Source: Anticarsia gemmatalis (Eukaryota > Arthropoda > Insecta > Lepidoptera > Erebidae). From it: a stretch of 64,000 bases of DNA. The notes under the pieces were generated by a model. The model did not search any database. It was not told where the DNA came from and worked only from the letters and a program-made list of their open reading frames with translations. This document shows, in pieces, positions 34,901-47,300 of the stretch (position 1 is its first letter; each line of letters opens with the position of its first letter). The stretch lies in contig NC_134755.1 in the NCBI RefSeq assembly GCF_050436995.1, positions 4,527,001-4,591,000 on the forward strand, given 5' to 3'. Both the position numbers and the translations under genes were made by a program.

Positions 34901-37900
34901 TAGTCCATATTACATCGTCAAGCGACGCGAGCTTTGGCAGAGAGTGGGCCAAAACCTTAAGGAATTATTATATTATTTTCCGAAGTTCAGAATCTCTAGC
35001 CAACCAAAGCAAAACAAAATAGCTATCAAATTCACACCAGAATCTCTAATAAACGAATAAACTACTGAATGGATAATGACGAATGATAAACGAAGAGGTA
35101 GTTTATATTTTATAACCTGGTTTAATCTATAGGATAATTTAAGCTTAAAACTAGCATTCATATATTCTTAGAATTTTATTTGTGAAGTTTTATTATAAAG
35201 CATTTTTACTGCACTACCTTTTTACGGACGGATTACCAAGTTTGAGTCCCTCTATATATCCATCTAGTCAAAATTAATCAACATTTTTAATCAAGATCTA
35301 TATAATAATATAAATCTTATCTGACGATGTAAAATCAATCCTTAATGAAGTAAACAAATCAAACAAGTTCCGGGACAGTCCCACGACTCAGATGTTATTA
35401 AATAATTTAATAATCCTTTGATCATACATCTCGGTAAAAAAAACTACCATAATCAAGTAGTACGTCTGAACCAGTTCGTAATTAACCGATCGTGAGCTAT
35501 GTTGCTAACTCGAGTTGTTTTTACAATATTATGCTGATTATATACGGAAACTGTGTGGTTGGATATGAAAATATAAGATAGAGTTAATTTGGTGATTGAT
35601 GGTACAAATTATTATAATATTTGAATTTGAATATATGAGTGGGTATGTTTGTGTTTCTGTCACGTCAAACTGCTGAAGCGTTTGAAGACTTTGACTTCTG
35701 GTAGCGTTTGTCGTAGGTAAGGTCAAAGATTTAGTATTAACAGAAATGATTCCTCATTATAATTAACAACTCCATGAAGTTATCAGCGTATAAACTAATT
35801 ATACCAATGATATGTAAACAAAATATGGGAAACCCCAATTAATTATAAAGAAACTTATCATAGGTCACCTTATCATGGGACCTAAAAGAGATATCTTTAA
35901 AATAACTGGAAGTTACTCTTATGACCCTGAAAATCAATAATAATAACATCAAGAGGTTATCATAACGGGAACTTTTTTCTAAATGTATGTAAAACGTTTT
36001 AATGATAACCTTTAAACGTTTCTCATAATATACATGATCGTTTTTACTAAATAGCAACGCCATCTAGTTAAAATAAATGAAACTAAGTAGTCGTTATTGA
36101 TTGAACGCAGTTTTTTCGTGATTTAAATATTTTATAACACTCTGATCATTATTTATTAATGGAAGTTACTTTGTGGCACTCTAGTAATATACTTATTTTT
36201 ATATAAATAATTAAGAACCAATTAAGTACATATTTATGTACTTTAAAGTAATTACGTTTAGAGTCAATTTACAATTGTTTATAGTTAAAATGCTGACACA
36301 AAAAACTTTTTTACTAGTTCAACTAATTTAAGAAAGAAGCCATAACATAATATTTCCCATATCTATTTGTAAAGCCGTCTTCCAAAAGAATAAAAATGGC
36401 ATCAAGTTATGGTAATGAATGTAATGACATACGTCACAAAATACTTTTCGGTGAATCCTCGCATTTCAGGCACAAAAGTCGTGGTAAACTACCAACACGA
36501 GCAAATTTCGACTCTATTTTTAGACACATAAAGTATAATATTGTTTGTTGGGAGTTCTAAAGGAAATCACAACCATTTCATAGTCGACAAAGCCTCGGTG
36601 TTCGCAAACAATAGACGGAGGAAATCGACAAAACGCAAGATAAAGATGATTTATAATTTTGATTATAGGGCCAAAATGTATTTGGGAGAACTTGTCTGGA
36701 GTATTTTATCTTAAAGATGGTCATAATTGAAAGGTGTGATTTCGTTTACTGAGTCAATTTTAGGGGTCTGAGCAAATTTATTTTAATGGATACAAATTAA
36801 ATCGACATAAATTGAATTCAAATAATGTCTTCAAGGCCGATATTTATTTCTACGGCGGTCAGATTTTTTTAAACCAGCCAACTGTGCAAGACTTTGATTA
36901 TATGTATTGAAATTTATTTCACTCTAATAGCTCGGCGGGACGGATAACAGACAAAACTAGAGAGAGGTAAGCCGCTGGACCGACGGCTTTACGTGCTGTC
37001 CGAAGCACGAAAGTCTATCAACTCTACTTCCTAACTCTACATTTTGGATTACAAATATCTTTGGTTGATGATGTAGTTTTTATAAACAAGCAATCTTCCG
37101 GTACAATAGGATTTTCCAAATGCGATAACAATATGTTATTATAATCATTACTATCTGTTGATCTAACAAATTGACTGCAAAATTGTAAATAACCGGAGTA
37201 AAATCAGAGGGGAATCCCTGACGTTGCATTTGTTTACGCAATCAAATCGCCGTGACAGTGCGCTGACGGGTAATATTATTATATAGACACAAATTCAACA
37301 TACTATTATTCTACAGATAATAATGTACTTAATGTACCATACTCCACTTCAAGTCAGCAAAGTAGTACCAATAAACTATACTATTACTTTAACTATCCCA
37401 TTACCTACTATCTCGAGAATACTTAAATGACGGTTATTCCAAGGAACCACTTTTTTTAGGACTGATTTTCAAATAACGTGATCGAATCTAACAGTACTGA
37501 AAACATCAGGCAAGATGTGTATTGGTTGCTCAAGCACGCAAAAATTAAAATGTGAAGGGCTCACAGGTAAAATGGTGCATAGATAGAACAGAAAGGATAC
37601 TTTTTATTTTGGGAAATCTTTTTCCGCAATTGGAGATCACGATCCAGGGCGGAAGCTTGTAACATAATATTATAAGAATTAAATTGAGTCACCAAGTTAT
37701 ATGAAGACTATAATGAAATGTAAATAACTAATTCAAAAACTTATATATTTAGAAGATTTTATTTAATAATTCCATTCAATAATTACTGAAATTTTTTATT
37801 CTAATAAAACTAAAAGCCTTGGTAATATCCTCATTAGATGAATCTTGAGATCAAAGCCATATGTCCTAGATAAAAACCGTTGGACATTTACAGTTTTCAT

Positions 37901-40900
37901 TTAGTAGCGTAAATAACTCCTAGGACAGCAGTTTATTCCTTACGTTAATATAATAAAAACATATTTTGGAATGAAAATAGCGCATATATATTTTTGTTTT
38001 GGCTTTTCAAGTGACTTCAGAGTTCAAAAGTCCGACTCACGACTGAGATATTCCATTTTTTGCCCTAATAAACACTAATAATTCTCATACCGTGATTTAC
38101 GGGTTTTTTTTCTTAAGCCAGTTCAATATCCGAAAAACATATGTTCAATGTCTATGATATTCGTTCGGTTATATAGAGCGTAAACAATGGTTTCGTTTTT
38201 ATTATCTAAAACAGATCGCGAATACCTCTAAATAAAATAGTTCCTTTATACCAATAAAAACACCACTAACTAAGCATCCTCTATCTTCAGAACCATATAT
38301 TCTGCATATCTTACATCAAATCAACCGCCATGCTCCCCTGTTTATTTATCCTTTCCGCTTAATCAAAATGAAACAATACCTCAGGGTATGCCGTTCAATC
38401 AATTCTCACCCTACATACACACACAATAGATCACAATTTCCCTTGCTAAAACATCCTAAGTAAATAAGAAACTGTTTACTCAGAAAATGAGGACTGGATT
38501 TTTTATGATCCCGCTGACAAAGTCGTTTGATTAAAAATAAAGTCGGTTTTTAACTTGTTTGAACAAACAAACACGAATTTACAGCTTTTTTATAGTATTT
38601 TAAGAGGAAGAAGAATTAGTTCAGGTGTCGTTTCTCTACCAAATAGCTAAGTTTTTCCATTGAGATACGTTTCTCATCGCCATTCCAGTGGTATCAACAT
38701 CTAGCAAACATTTTATAAGTTCTCCATTGCCAAACATACGAACAGAAGAACGACTTCAACAGAAGAACGACTTGAGTCATATAATCTGGAGTTCACATAA
38801 CGTCCTTCTTAAAATTTTATTCAGATCAATAAAATGTCTTTATTTCACAAAATAAAAATAGAATTTTACGTCTCCGATATTCTGGTAAAAAGATCTTTCT
38901 TATTCGTTCATTTGGTTTCAGTTATTTCCCTGCAACTCATTTGTAATGCCAATTTATTTACCAATTACCATAGAACAAACGCGAAATTTACACATTACTG
39001 GTAGCAAACAACTTATTTACACATTACCGCGAGAGACATTCGAAATCCCTCTTGTATAATGCAAATATACCATGCGGATATTTGCTTATTCCATTGTTAT
39101 TTAGTTTCTACGACTATTATTTGTTCTATATTCAGTAAATGTTTGTTAAGATAAATAAAACTTGGTTCAAAGCGATTATATTATAATGCCAGAGATTACT
39201 TCAACTCTTCCTAATATTAGGTAACACTATGAGTTCTTTTTGAGGTTAGACACTTCTCAATTTGAAAAAAAAACAGTTGTTCGCGTTATCATCACATAAT
39301 ATTTTCTTCACCCATTCTAGGGCACACGTCATGTTCGATTAGTTACGCCAGTGATCATTATTTCATGTCACTCGCGACTATTTGTTCTGAACCTTACCAC
39401 AGATAACGTCATTGACCCATCTTGCATCATGCTTTTCGATAATACATCTTTCAATTCAACTCTTGGACAATTATCCGTCTGAGACCAACTCTAGCTAGTA
39501 GTAGGTACTATTACAACCTAAGATCAAGTTTCCTGTTATTCTACCTGCAGAGAAGTAAGAAAAGGTACGTTATGATTACAGCAAAATATAAACCAAAAAT
39601 CTCTCTTTATTTAACAACACCATTACTCTACTAAAACCACAATTTTCAGAGAGCAACGAAACGCGAAGGAATATTTTGGAGGATGTATTTAACTGTAATG
39701 AGGCAATTACCCGGCCAACTGTAGTGTACCCTCGACCTGTGCGCGTGCATTCAGTTATTATGAACTACTCATTTTGTTCGCTTATTACTACGGCTAATGC
39801 GTAATTTAAAATGCAAGAGCTCTCGTACGACCTGCCGGTTTTGGTTGTTGTAGTTACATTTTGTGACTTAATTTATTGAGGTTGAAGTAAATTTTGTTCC
39901 TAGAGCAATAGTATTAACTAATATAAATTACATTAAAAATTGGTATTTTCTTGTATGTACAAACATTAGAAATATAAGTCACTTCATTATAGGTTAACCA
40001 TGCGATTCTCTGCCACTATCGACTATTGATAACCGGCTAGCCATCGAGAACTTTCGTATCAAAATCTGATCAACACCTCTAACAAGCGCCATAGGAAAAA
40101 TTTTGCAGTATATTTTAAACGTCAAACTCTTGTTATTCAATAGTACCGATTGTTTACAATCGCCGACCGATTGTTTCTTCTCATCTTGTCCTAGTTTACT
40201 ATTGTATAATATTATGTTTCGTCAACTCGTTTTATATTCTTACTTTTTCGATAAAAAAAACACAATTTCTAATGGATTGAAAACCTCTGACCGTCAAAGT
40301 CCCCAGTCTATCCTTACTGTCTTCTTTCCCGAAGTAAATGAAGACAAAATGGCAGAAAATTGTCCAAATTGCCATAGGATATACGTGAAATAAGTTATGA
40401 CTAAAAGCCGTGGGTGGTAACCGTAATACATTTCTGTCACCTTTGGCTAACTGTGTTTTCTTATCGCAGGAAACCATAACAACGTTCACTTAGTCATACG
40501 GACGCAAGTATAACGTAAATAAAAACTGAGACAGCGGCCATTTTGTTTTGTTGTGTATTTTTTTCTTTGTATACAATGCGTATCGTTTGTGTTCATGCAC
40601 TTTACTCGATAAAAAAATACGAACACTTTTGAAAAATTTTGAGCTAAAATTATTCTATAAAACTATTTGATTTTGGTTCTTAGAAGGAACTTTAGTAAAT
40701 CGTACTACTAATATCGTTACTAGGAACTGGGTGCTCCCAGTAGTAGTCTGGAGTTTGGTTTTGTACCCGGTATTTAGCAGTAGACTCGTCCTTTATTACA
40801 CAGGCTCAATATTATAATTATCTTAAAGTGAAGAGAATTACGATACATACTTAGCAATTCATTCTGATAGAACAAGCGTTTGTTGATGTTTATGCTCAAC

Positions 40901-43900
40901 AGGCAAAATAATATTATATTAATAGAACAGCAATCCTCGCTAAATCGAGTTGCTAAAAATAAATAAAAGTAGAATGAAATTGTGAATTTTCATTAAATTC
41001 TACTTAATACTCTGAAGTTTATTCACAAGTATATATTTAATTTTAATTGGAAATCAGATCAATGGGCGTCGACGGAATTCCGTTAGATCATTAATTATCA
41101 TTGCTGATGATTAATTAATTCAATTATATTAATCCTTTGGTAAGGTTAAATTGTTTTTCTGGGAGAATGAAAACGTTTTTGTGGCACTGTTTAACAGAGA
41201 CCTAAAATAACAATATACCTAACGCATATTAAATTCTGAGATAAAATTGCCCATGATGTGCCCACGGCATAACATTGGTCACACTAGCAAATCTTACTTA
41301 ATTCGGCTAAACTGTTATGGCGTTAAAGAATAACAATCGAACACACACATATTTAACAGAGCTATTTATTAATCAATTATTATTGTATGTAACTGGTACG
41401 AATAAAAGTATTTTTTTATTTTTTATCATACCTTGTGAAACTTATTTCACATCAACAATGCAGTTTCGAAATCCGATATCTGAAGCTATCGCTTCAATGC
41501 TTGTATCTCAATTCTATAAGCACTGTCAGTTATCGATATCGTCATACAATACAGTCAAAAGCTCTCGAGTTATGTACATTGTACATATATTTGATAATTC
41601 AATCAAGTCGATACAATGTTGAGTTCGATTTACGTCAACAATTGGAGTCGGTCAACATGGTGCGAGTGGACACTTGGTGAATCTAAGTGATAGTCCGAGG
41701 AAGTAATTAATATATTGTAGTTGTATTAGTTAGCTGCTTGTTAGTATTGCAATAGCACTGTAATGCTAAGATTGAAAAACATATTAAATACAGCAGTACT
41801 AGTTTTGTGTCTATGTCAAAGTTACTGAGTTGTCCCATTTGACTCTGACCGCGTGAATGTATAATAAAAAAAATAGCAACTTTGTTTTTCTAATAAGCAG
41901 GTAAACATGAATCTCTCTTAATTTCATCAAAATTGAGGAAACAGTTTAGTTAAAATATCGTTTCACATAATGACTAACAAAGCGACGTTCGAAAAAATCG
42001 TCGTTATAGATTTCAAGTTTTAGGATTCTTTCTTTAAAAATTTAATCTTACAACAGGAATTTGTTTTAAATTCGTACTCACACCGATATTTGTGTCATGA
42101 CCTCGTGGGAAACCTTACAAACATACAAACCACAGTCACACAACGCACATACGAAACAGTGATCTGAGTATTTTGCAAATATTTGTTTTACCTACGACAC
42201 CTGTGTGCAATAATAGTAGTGGCATGAGGACCACTAGAGTATAAACAAGGTCTCTTAACTATGCGAGCGTTCGTAAACTCTACCTCAGAAACATTTCCCA
42301 AAATGTTTCGGTATTGTATTTTCTACAATCGGTACTATCGCCTAGCGAACGTTAGGCATTTAATTTTAGAAAATAGGATCACAATCAGCGCTCCTGACGT
42401 ATTCTGTATGCAATGCGAAATACGTTATGAGCGTCGATCGGTCATCCTCATAAAAGAGGTCGATAGTGGTAAGTGGTAGACAATCAACTTCTAAGGCTCT
42501 CTTTATTTGTAAATAGTTAACGGTTAGCCTAGTGTCCAAGTAGTCGTGTCGTTTATTCCATTGCTGAGGGCGCACGAACACATTCTGATGTTCTTACCAT
42601 TGTTTATTTTGATTGATTATTAACAACTATTAGCTACAAGATTTTACAGTTTTCAATGCCTTTATTACTCTTTTACTCTAGGAACTTGCTCCTTCTGCTA
42701 AAGAAACGACTATTAGTACATCATCTACGCGATAGAAGAAAGCCCTGGCTTCAGTCTTCAACACTATATTACATAATAGTACGTTCTTTTCTTCACTAAC
42801 TTAGAAAGAAACTACTAACTTATAAAAACGCCTCTAACAAGTATAATATCTTTTCCCAGTCGAGTGAAAGTCCGAGCTCGAAGCTAGTTATAGTTATTAA
42901 CGGAGTGAGGTCCATCGTTCTGTTACTTTGTAGGATATATAGTCACTAAGTTTTAGATTGTTTTATGCTAATATTGTTTTATTAGGTGTTTAAGTTTTAT
43001 TTGAAATAAAAGATTGATTACTCGTGTTGGTCATATAGAGGTACTTAGTATAACGACATATTGATTATAATTACTATTATGAAATCAAATTAAAACAAAA
43101 ATAACTAAACTAATACTTACGGGCATATGAAATGAAAAATCTTTACCAAAAACCGTTGGTCATTGATCGTCGTGATAAAATCTGATGCCTGTGTAAAGGT
43201 TCCTGAAAATTATTGCTGAAGGGATGCAATATCCCCAACCTGCTGTTGACTAGCGTAATCGACTCAATATCAATCTCACAGATACACCTCAGATGTTCCT
43301 TTCAAATTAAAATAACTAATTTATCACTCCCTTCTAAAAAATTGATCTATACAATCCACTCCTCAGTCTGTGAGATGTAAAATAGATGAGCACATTAATA
43401 ATAAACTTAGTTATCACCTTAAAAATGAATGAAATAAAACTCAGCCGGTGTGAAATGAGGTTACACCATCTCGATTTGGACGTCCTCGTCGCTTGTCGCT
43501 AGGGATTATTAAAACTTTCCATCCTTCATAATAAAGTTTCATATTGAAAGAGCTGAGTTGGATTTTTTACAGCACGAGTCATCTTTAATTGCATCAAGTT
43601 ATGCAATTTTGTAACCGGAGCAGTTTTCAATAGGGAAGTCGAAAGTTAGAGTTATTAAATTAGCGGTTTCCCCTTGTGACTTTATGCTAGTTTCTGTGGT
43701 TTTCCTATGACGCTAAGCCTCAGACCACAAAGACGTATACGTGAAACCTACGCATGATATATTATAATTATCATAGTTACGTTATTGCAGTTTGTTGGTT
43801 TGATCACTTACATTACAGTTCTATGGTATAGCAATAAATAAGGATGCTTACTAACAGAGCACTAAATTCTTTCTTTATTTGCCTTTACGTGACAAGATAT

Positions 43901-44259
43901 TTTTAATACTAAACTATAATTCATAATAATCATTAAAATTAGATTTTATTCAATATCTTAGTAGCCCCTATAACGCCAAGTTCAAATTTTCATTACTTAT
44001 GAATAAACTATGTCAAAGATAAAATGTACGAAGAAATATGACACAGACGAAATTCTGATGAAAAAAACGTTAAACTTATTAATATGAATAAAACGGGGAT
44101 CGAAGCCTATATAAGATTAATTATGATATAGACTGTCGACGTATGGAGCCGACGATTGACTTGTTCAGTATCTATTTGAACAAGTGAATTCTTTTCACCA
44201 AACGTGTTGTTGTGACATATTGATTGTTTACCATTATTTATGCAAATGAAAACACAACT
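34901..44259. other. Long gene-free region between the unknown exon and gene 4
   Basis: Apart from the family B fragment at 36929 nothing could be supported. The frames at 40103, 41317 and 42261 lack any domain, splice partner or codon bias that would suggest a gene. Confidence 0.4.
36929..37030 (+). repeat. Repeat family B, 5' fragment
   Basis: Matches the left part of 23163-23580: a GGATAACNGACA segment, then TTTACGTGCT and CCGAAGCACG. It ends before the 5S-like box. Confidence 0.45.
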
Positions 44260-44265
44260 TATAAA
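44260..44265 (+). promoter_or_regulatory. Probable TATA box of gene 4
   Basis: TATAAA lies 58 nt before the chosen ATG, close to the 60-62 nt seen in genes 1-3. The AGGYATTATTT and TGACTCAT motifs of genes 1-3 are absent. Confidence 0.45.
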
Positions 44266-44317
44266 AGTCATAGACTCTTCACTATACACCTCTGTTTTAA
44301 ATCTATTTCTTAGAAAA

Positions 44318-47300
44318 ATGTACGCAAATAAATATATAATTTTAGCAAAAGTGTTATCTTTTTTAACAGTCAGTGTTTCCTCAAATTCTGCTACAATAGA
44401 CCGCCCAGGATGCCCTTCAAGTAGGTATTCTTTTTTAAAATATTTTCTTAATCTAAAGAAATTTCCTTGAAACTTTTCAACAAATATTTTTTGTTCGAAA
44501 GAATCTCTGATCCTAAAGTTATTCGCGTTGATTCCTTTCACAGCTACGAAATTTTATATAATATTTTTAATTTTATTATTATCTTGTTAGGGTGGATGCC
44601 TAAGGGTAACTTTTTAAGCGATAATTAATCTAAAAGGGGTGAATATACTTGTTAGACAAACAATAATTGTTCGGAAAGTTAAATTCAGAAAAAAAATATT
44701 ACATTAAGAAAATGATGAAAATAGACTTAGTTTAAAAAGTGGATATTTCGTGCTCCAGATTAGTCCCTTGGGTTGCGCAAATGAAGTTTCATGGCAGTCG
44801 CTTAACAGAAACTAATTTGGTTAGACTAGAGCCAACAAAGTTGCAATTTAAATTCAAAAGATCGTAAACTCTTGTGTCGCATTGGAACACATACGGCTGA
44901 TTAAAAATTACTAAATGAAATCTGTATTAATACTAAAGCTATTTAAGTCAATCTCTAAGGCATAATATGAATCCAATTTTGACATGAAACTTAGACATTA
45001 AAGTCGTTAACGCCATGTCAAATTTACGCTACCTAATTTAAATAAATGTTTACCTCTATTTAAGACACTAGCCACGTGAACGTATAGTAACAAAAAGTAT
45101 TACAAAACATAACTTTTCCCTAAAACTATTTTCTTACGTAAAGTACATGAGTCATATTTCAGCACCTACATCATATAAAACGTTAATATTCTGGAATGTA
45201 TTCAGAAGCGTTTGTTAATTTGTCATCTCGTATAGTACTTTCAAAGGAATTCCACTCGTCGACAGGAAACTGATTACAGTAGCGATAACTGTCAGCCACT
45301 ATGCAAATTATAATTCGCCTTTATGTATGCCGGCGAAGGAATGTAATAACGTATTCAACTCCTAACCAAGACTTAAGAAACAATTCCATATGTACATATC
45401 TTCTGCTCGGAGTAGGTAATGGTTTAATCATTAGCTTTCCGCACAAGTGGCTTGCTTTCAAACTCAAAGTTACATGTGATTTTCAATTCATTATCACTTC
45501 ATCGCCAATACGTAGGAGTGAGCAGAAACGTATCATGCTTTCAAAAGAATTAGCCTGATGACACTCTAATAACAATATGGAAGTATTTTTCATCATCTCT
45601 CTCTCTCTAGGCTGGTAAATATTTCAACTACATATTTGCCCAAATTAAAAAAAAAACTGTTATTAATGAATATTAATTTGTTAACCTTGTTAAAAAGTAT
45701 GCTGTGAAACTCTAAACAGTAAAATTTTGGATACTTTTCTAAAACAATTGCACCCGTTACACGTCCGCTTTGTATGGCTGGCAGCTTCCAAGTGACTGCA
45801 AGTTTACCCCCACTATGCACGTCAGACGCCCTTTAAATTACGTCCCAAACTTCATCTCTATTAAAATTAAAACAAATGGCATTCAAATAATTTTGTTTTC
45901 AGAATACAAATGCGGTCATCATGAACACTATGAGTTTGAAACTCCATATTGTCGAATAACATGTGACAATCGTGTAGAACTTAGTCCAGAAAGTTTGTGC
46001 GTTCCTTACACTGGATGCGTTTGTGACAACGGATACGTGAGATTATATGAGAATGGAACAGGACCTTGCATCTCAGAAGATGAATGTCGTAAGTATAATG
46101 ATCTGATAATAAAAGTTCCATGTTTTCATAATTCGACTTTATTGAATTTCATTATTTAATGAAGTAAAATTTCCAATATGAAACGTAAATTCAAGGCTAC
46201 TCTTTTTAATTAAAAAATAAATGTTTTCAATAATTGAACACGTAATGAGCTGCAACCAATTACCGATTACGAATGAGCACCCAAGCCTTTGCATGATTAA
46301 ACTACTGTAACATACACTTTGACCGGTGAAGCAGATAAATTAAATGAGTTTATTATATGACATAACGCTTTATATAACCTCAGATATATATACATTGTCA
46401 TAATTATGACTGTATCTGTAGTAACTCATCGCCATAGTACATACACGCTTATTAACTAAGTCTATATTATATTTAAATAGCAATAGCGCATTTCTCTACA
46501 TTCGGTGCGGGCAAGTATCGATAGTTTGACATTTCAAATGTACGACCAAATTAGTTCCTATGGAGCCCGCTAAAGGCGCTGATCAGATTTTCGTGCAAAA
46601 TGTATCGATAGCTAGCTGGTTGTAGGTACTTGATAGTGGTAGAGAATCAAGCTACAAGACGCTACATAGAAGTCAAAGACGGTACATAGAAAAAATAACA
46701 AAAGGCATAGGCACAGAGTGCGCGGGACGGAAATGGCATTCCGATCCAATTTCTAACCGATGTTTAAATATTTTTTTGCTATAACCAAGAATCGAATCAT
46801 GTTCAATGTCAAACGACATGCTAACTCATTGCTCACATACAGCTAGCATCTGGTAACAAAAATATGAATTGGGAAACTTATATGTAGTTAATATTCATAT
46901 TTTCAAGTTCGTTAGACGTATATTGTCATAAAAAATAACCAAAAACTCTATCACTTGAAAATATTTCAGATAAATCAAATTTCAACAAAGTTAAACAAAT
47001 CAAATCATAAAATCAGAAGTGCTATTCATAAAATGGAATACGTTAGTAGTAACCTCAGCAACTCCACTTTGTACCTATTGAATTTTAATGCTTATTCCGC
47101 AAACGTTTTAGGTGCAAGCTAATACAAGAGTAGTGCAAGCTTTTATACAAATAGGTAATCAGTTAGCGAAATGGTCTCTCACGGGGTTAGCTGCGAATAT
47201 AACTTTTAGTTTTTGTTGTTTTTGTAAACTGTTATATTATTAATATATTTTTGAAGTAGAATAATAGAGTTTACAGTAGTCATACATAAAATGACGTAAT

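Noticed and set aside
44240..44317. Upstream in-frame Met extending gene 4 by 26 residues
   Set aside because: It lies before the TATA box and would bury the signal peptide; 44318 gives a TATA-to-ATG distance like genes 1-3.
44107..44541. 144-codon minus-strand frame
   Set aside because: It is antisense to gene 4 exon 1 and its promoter and has no recognisable domain.
45770..45902. N-terminal extension of the gene 4 TIL1 frame
   Set aside because: It is read-through of the intron before the acceptor at 45901-45902.
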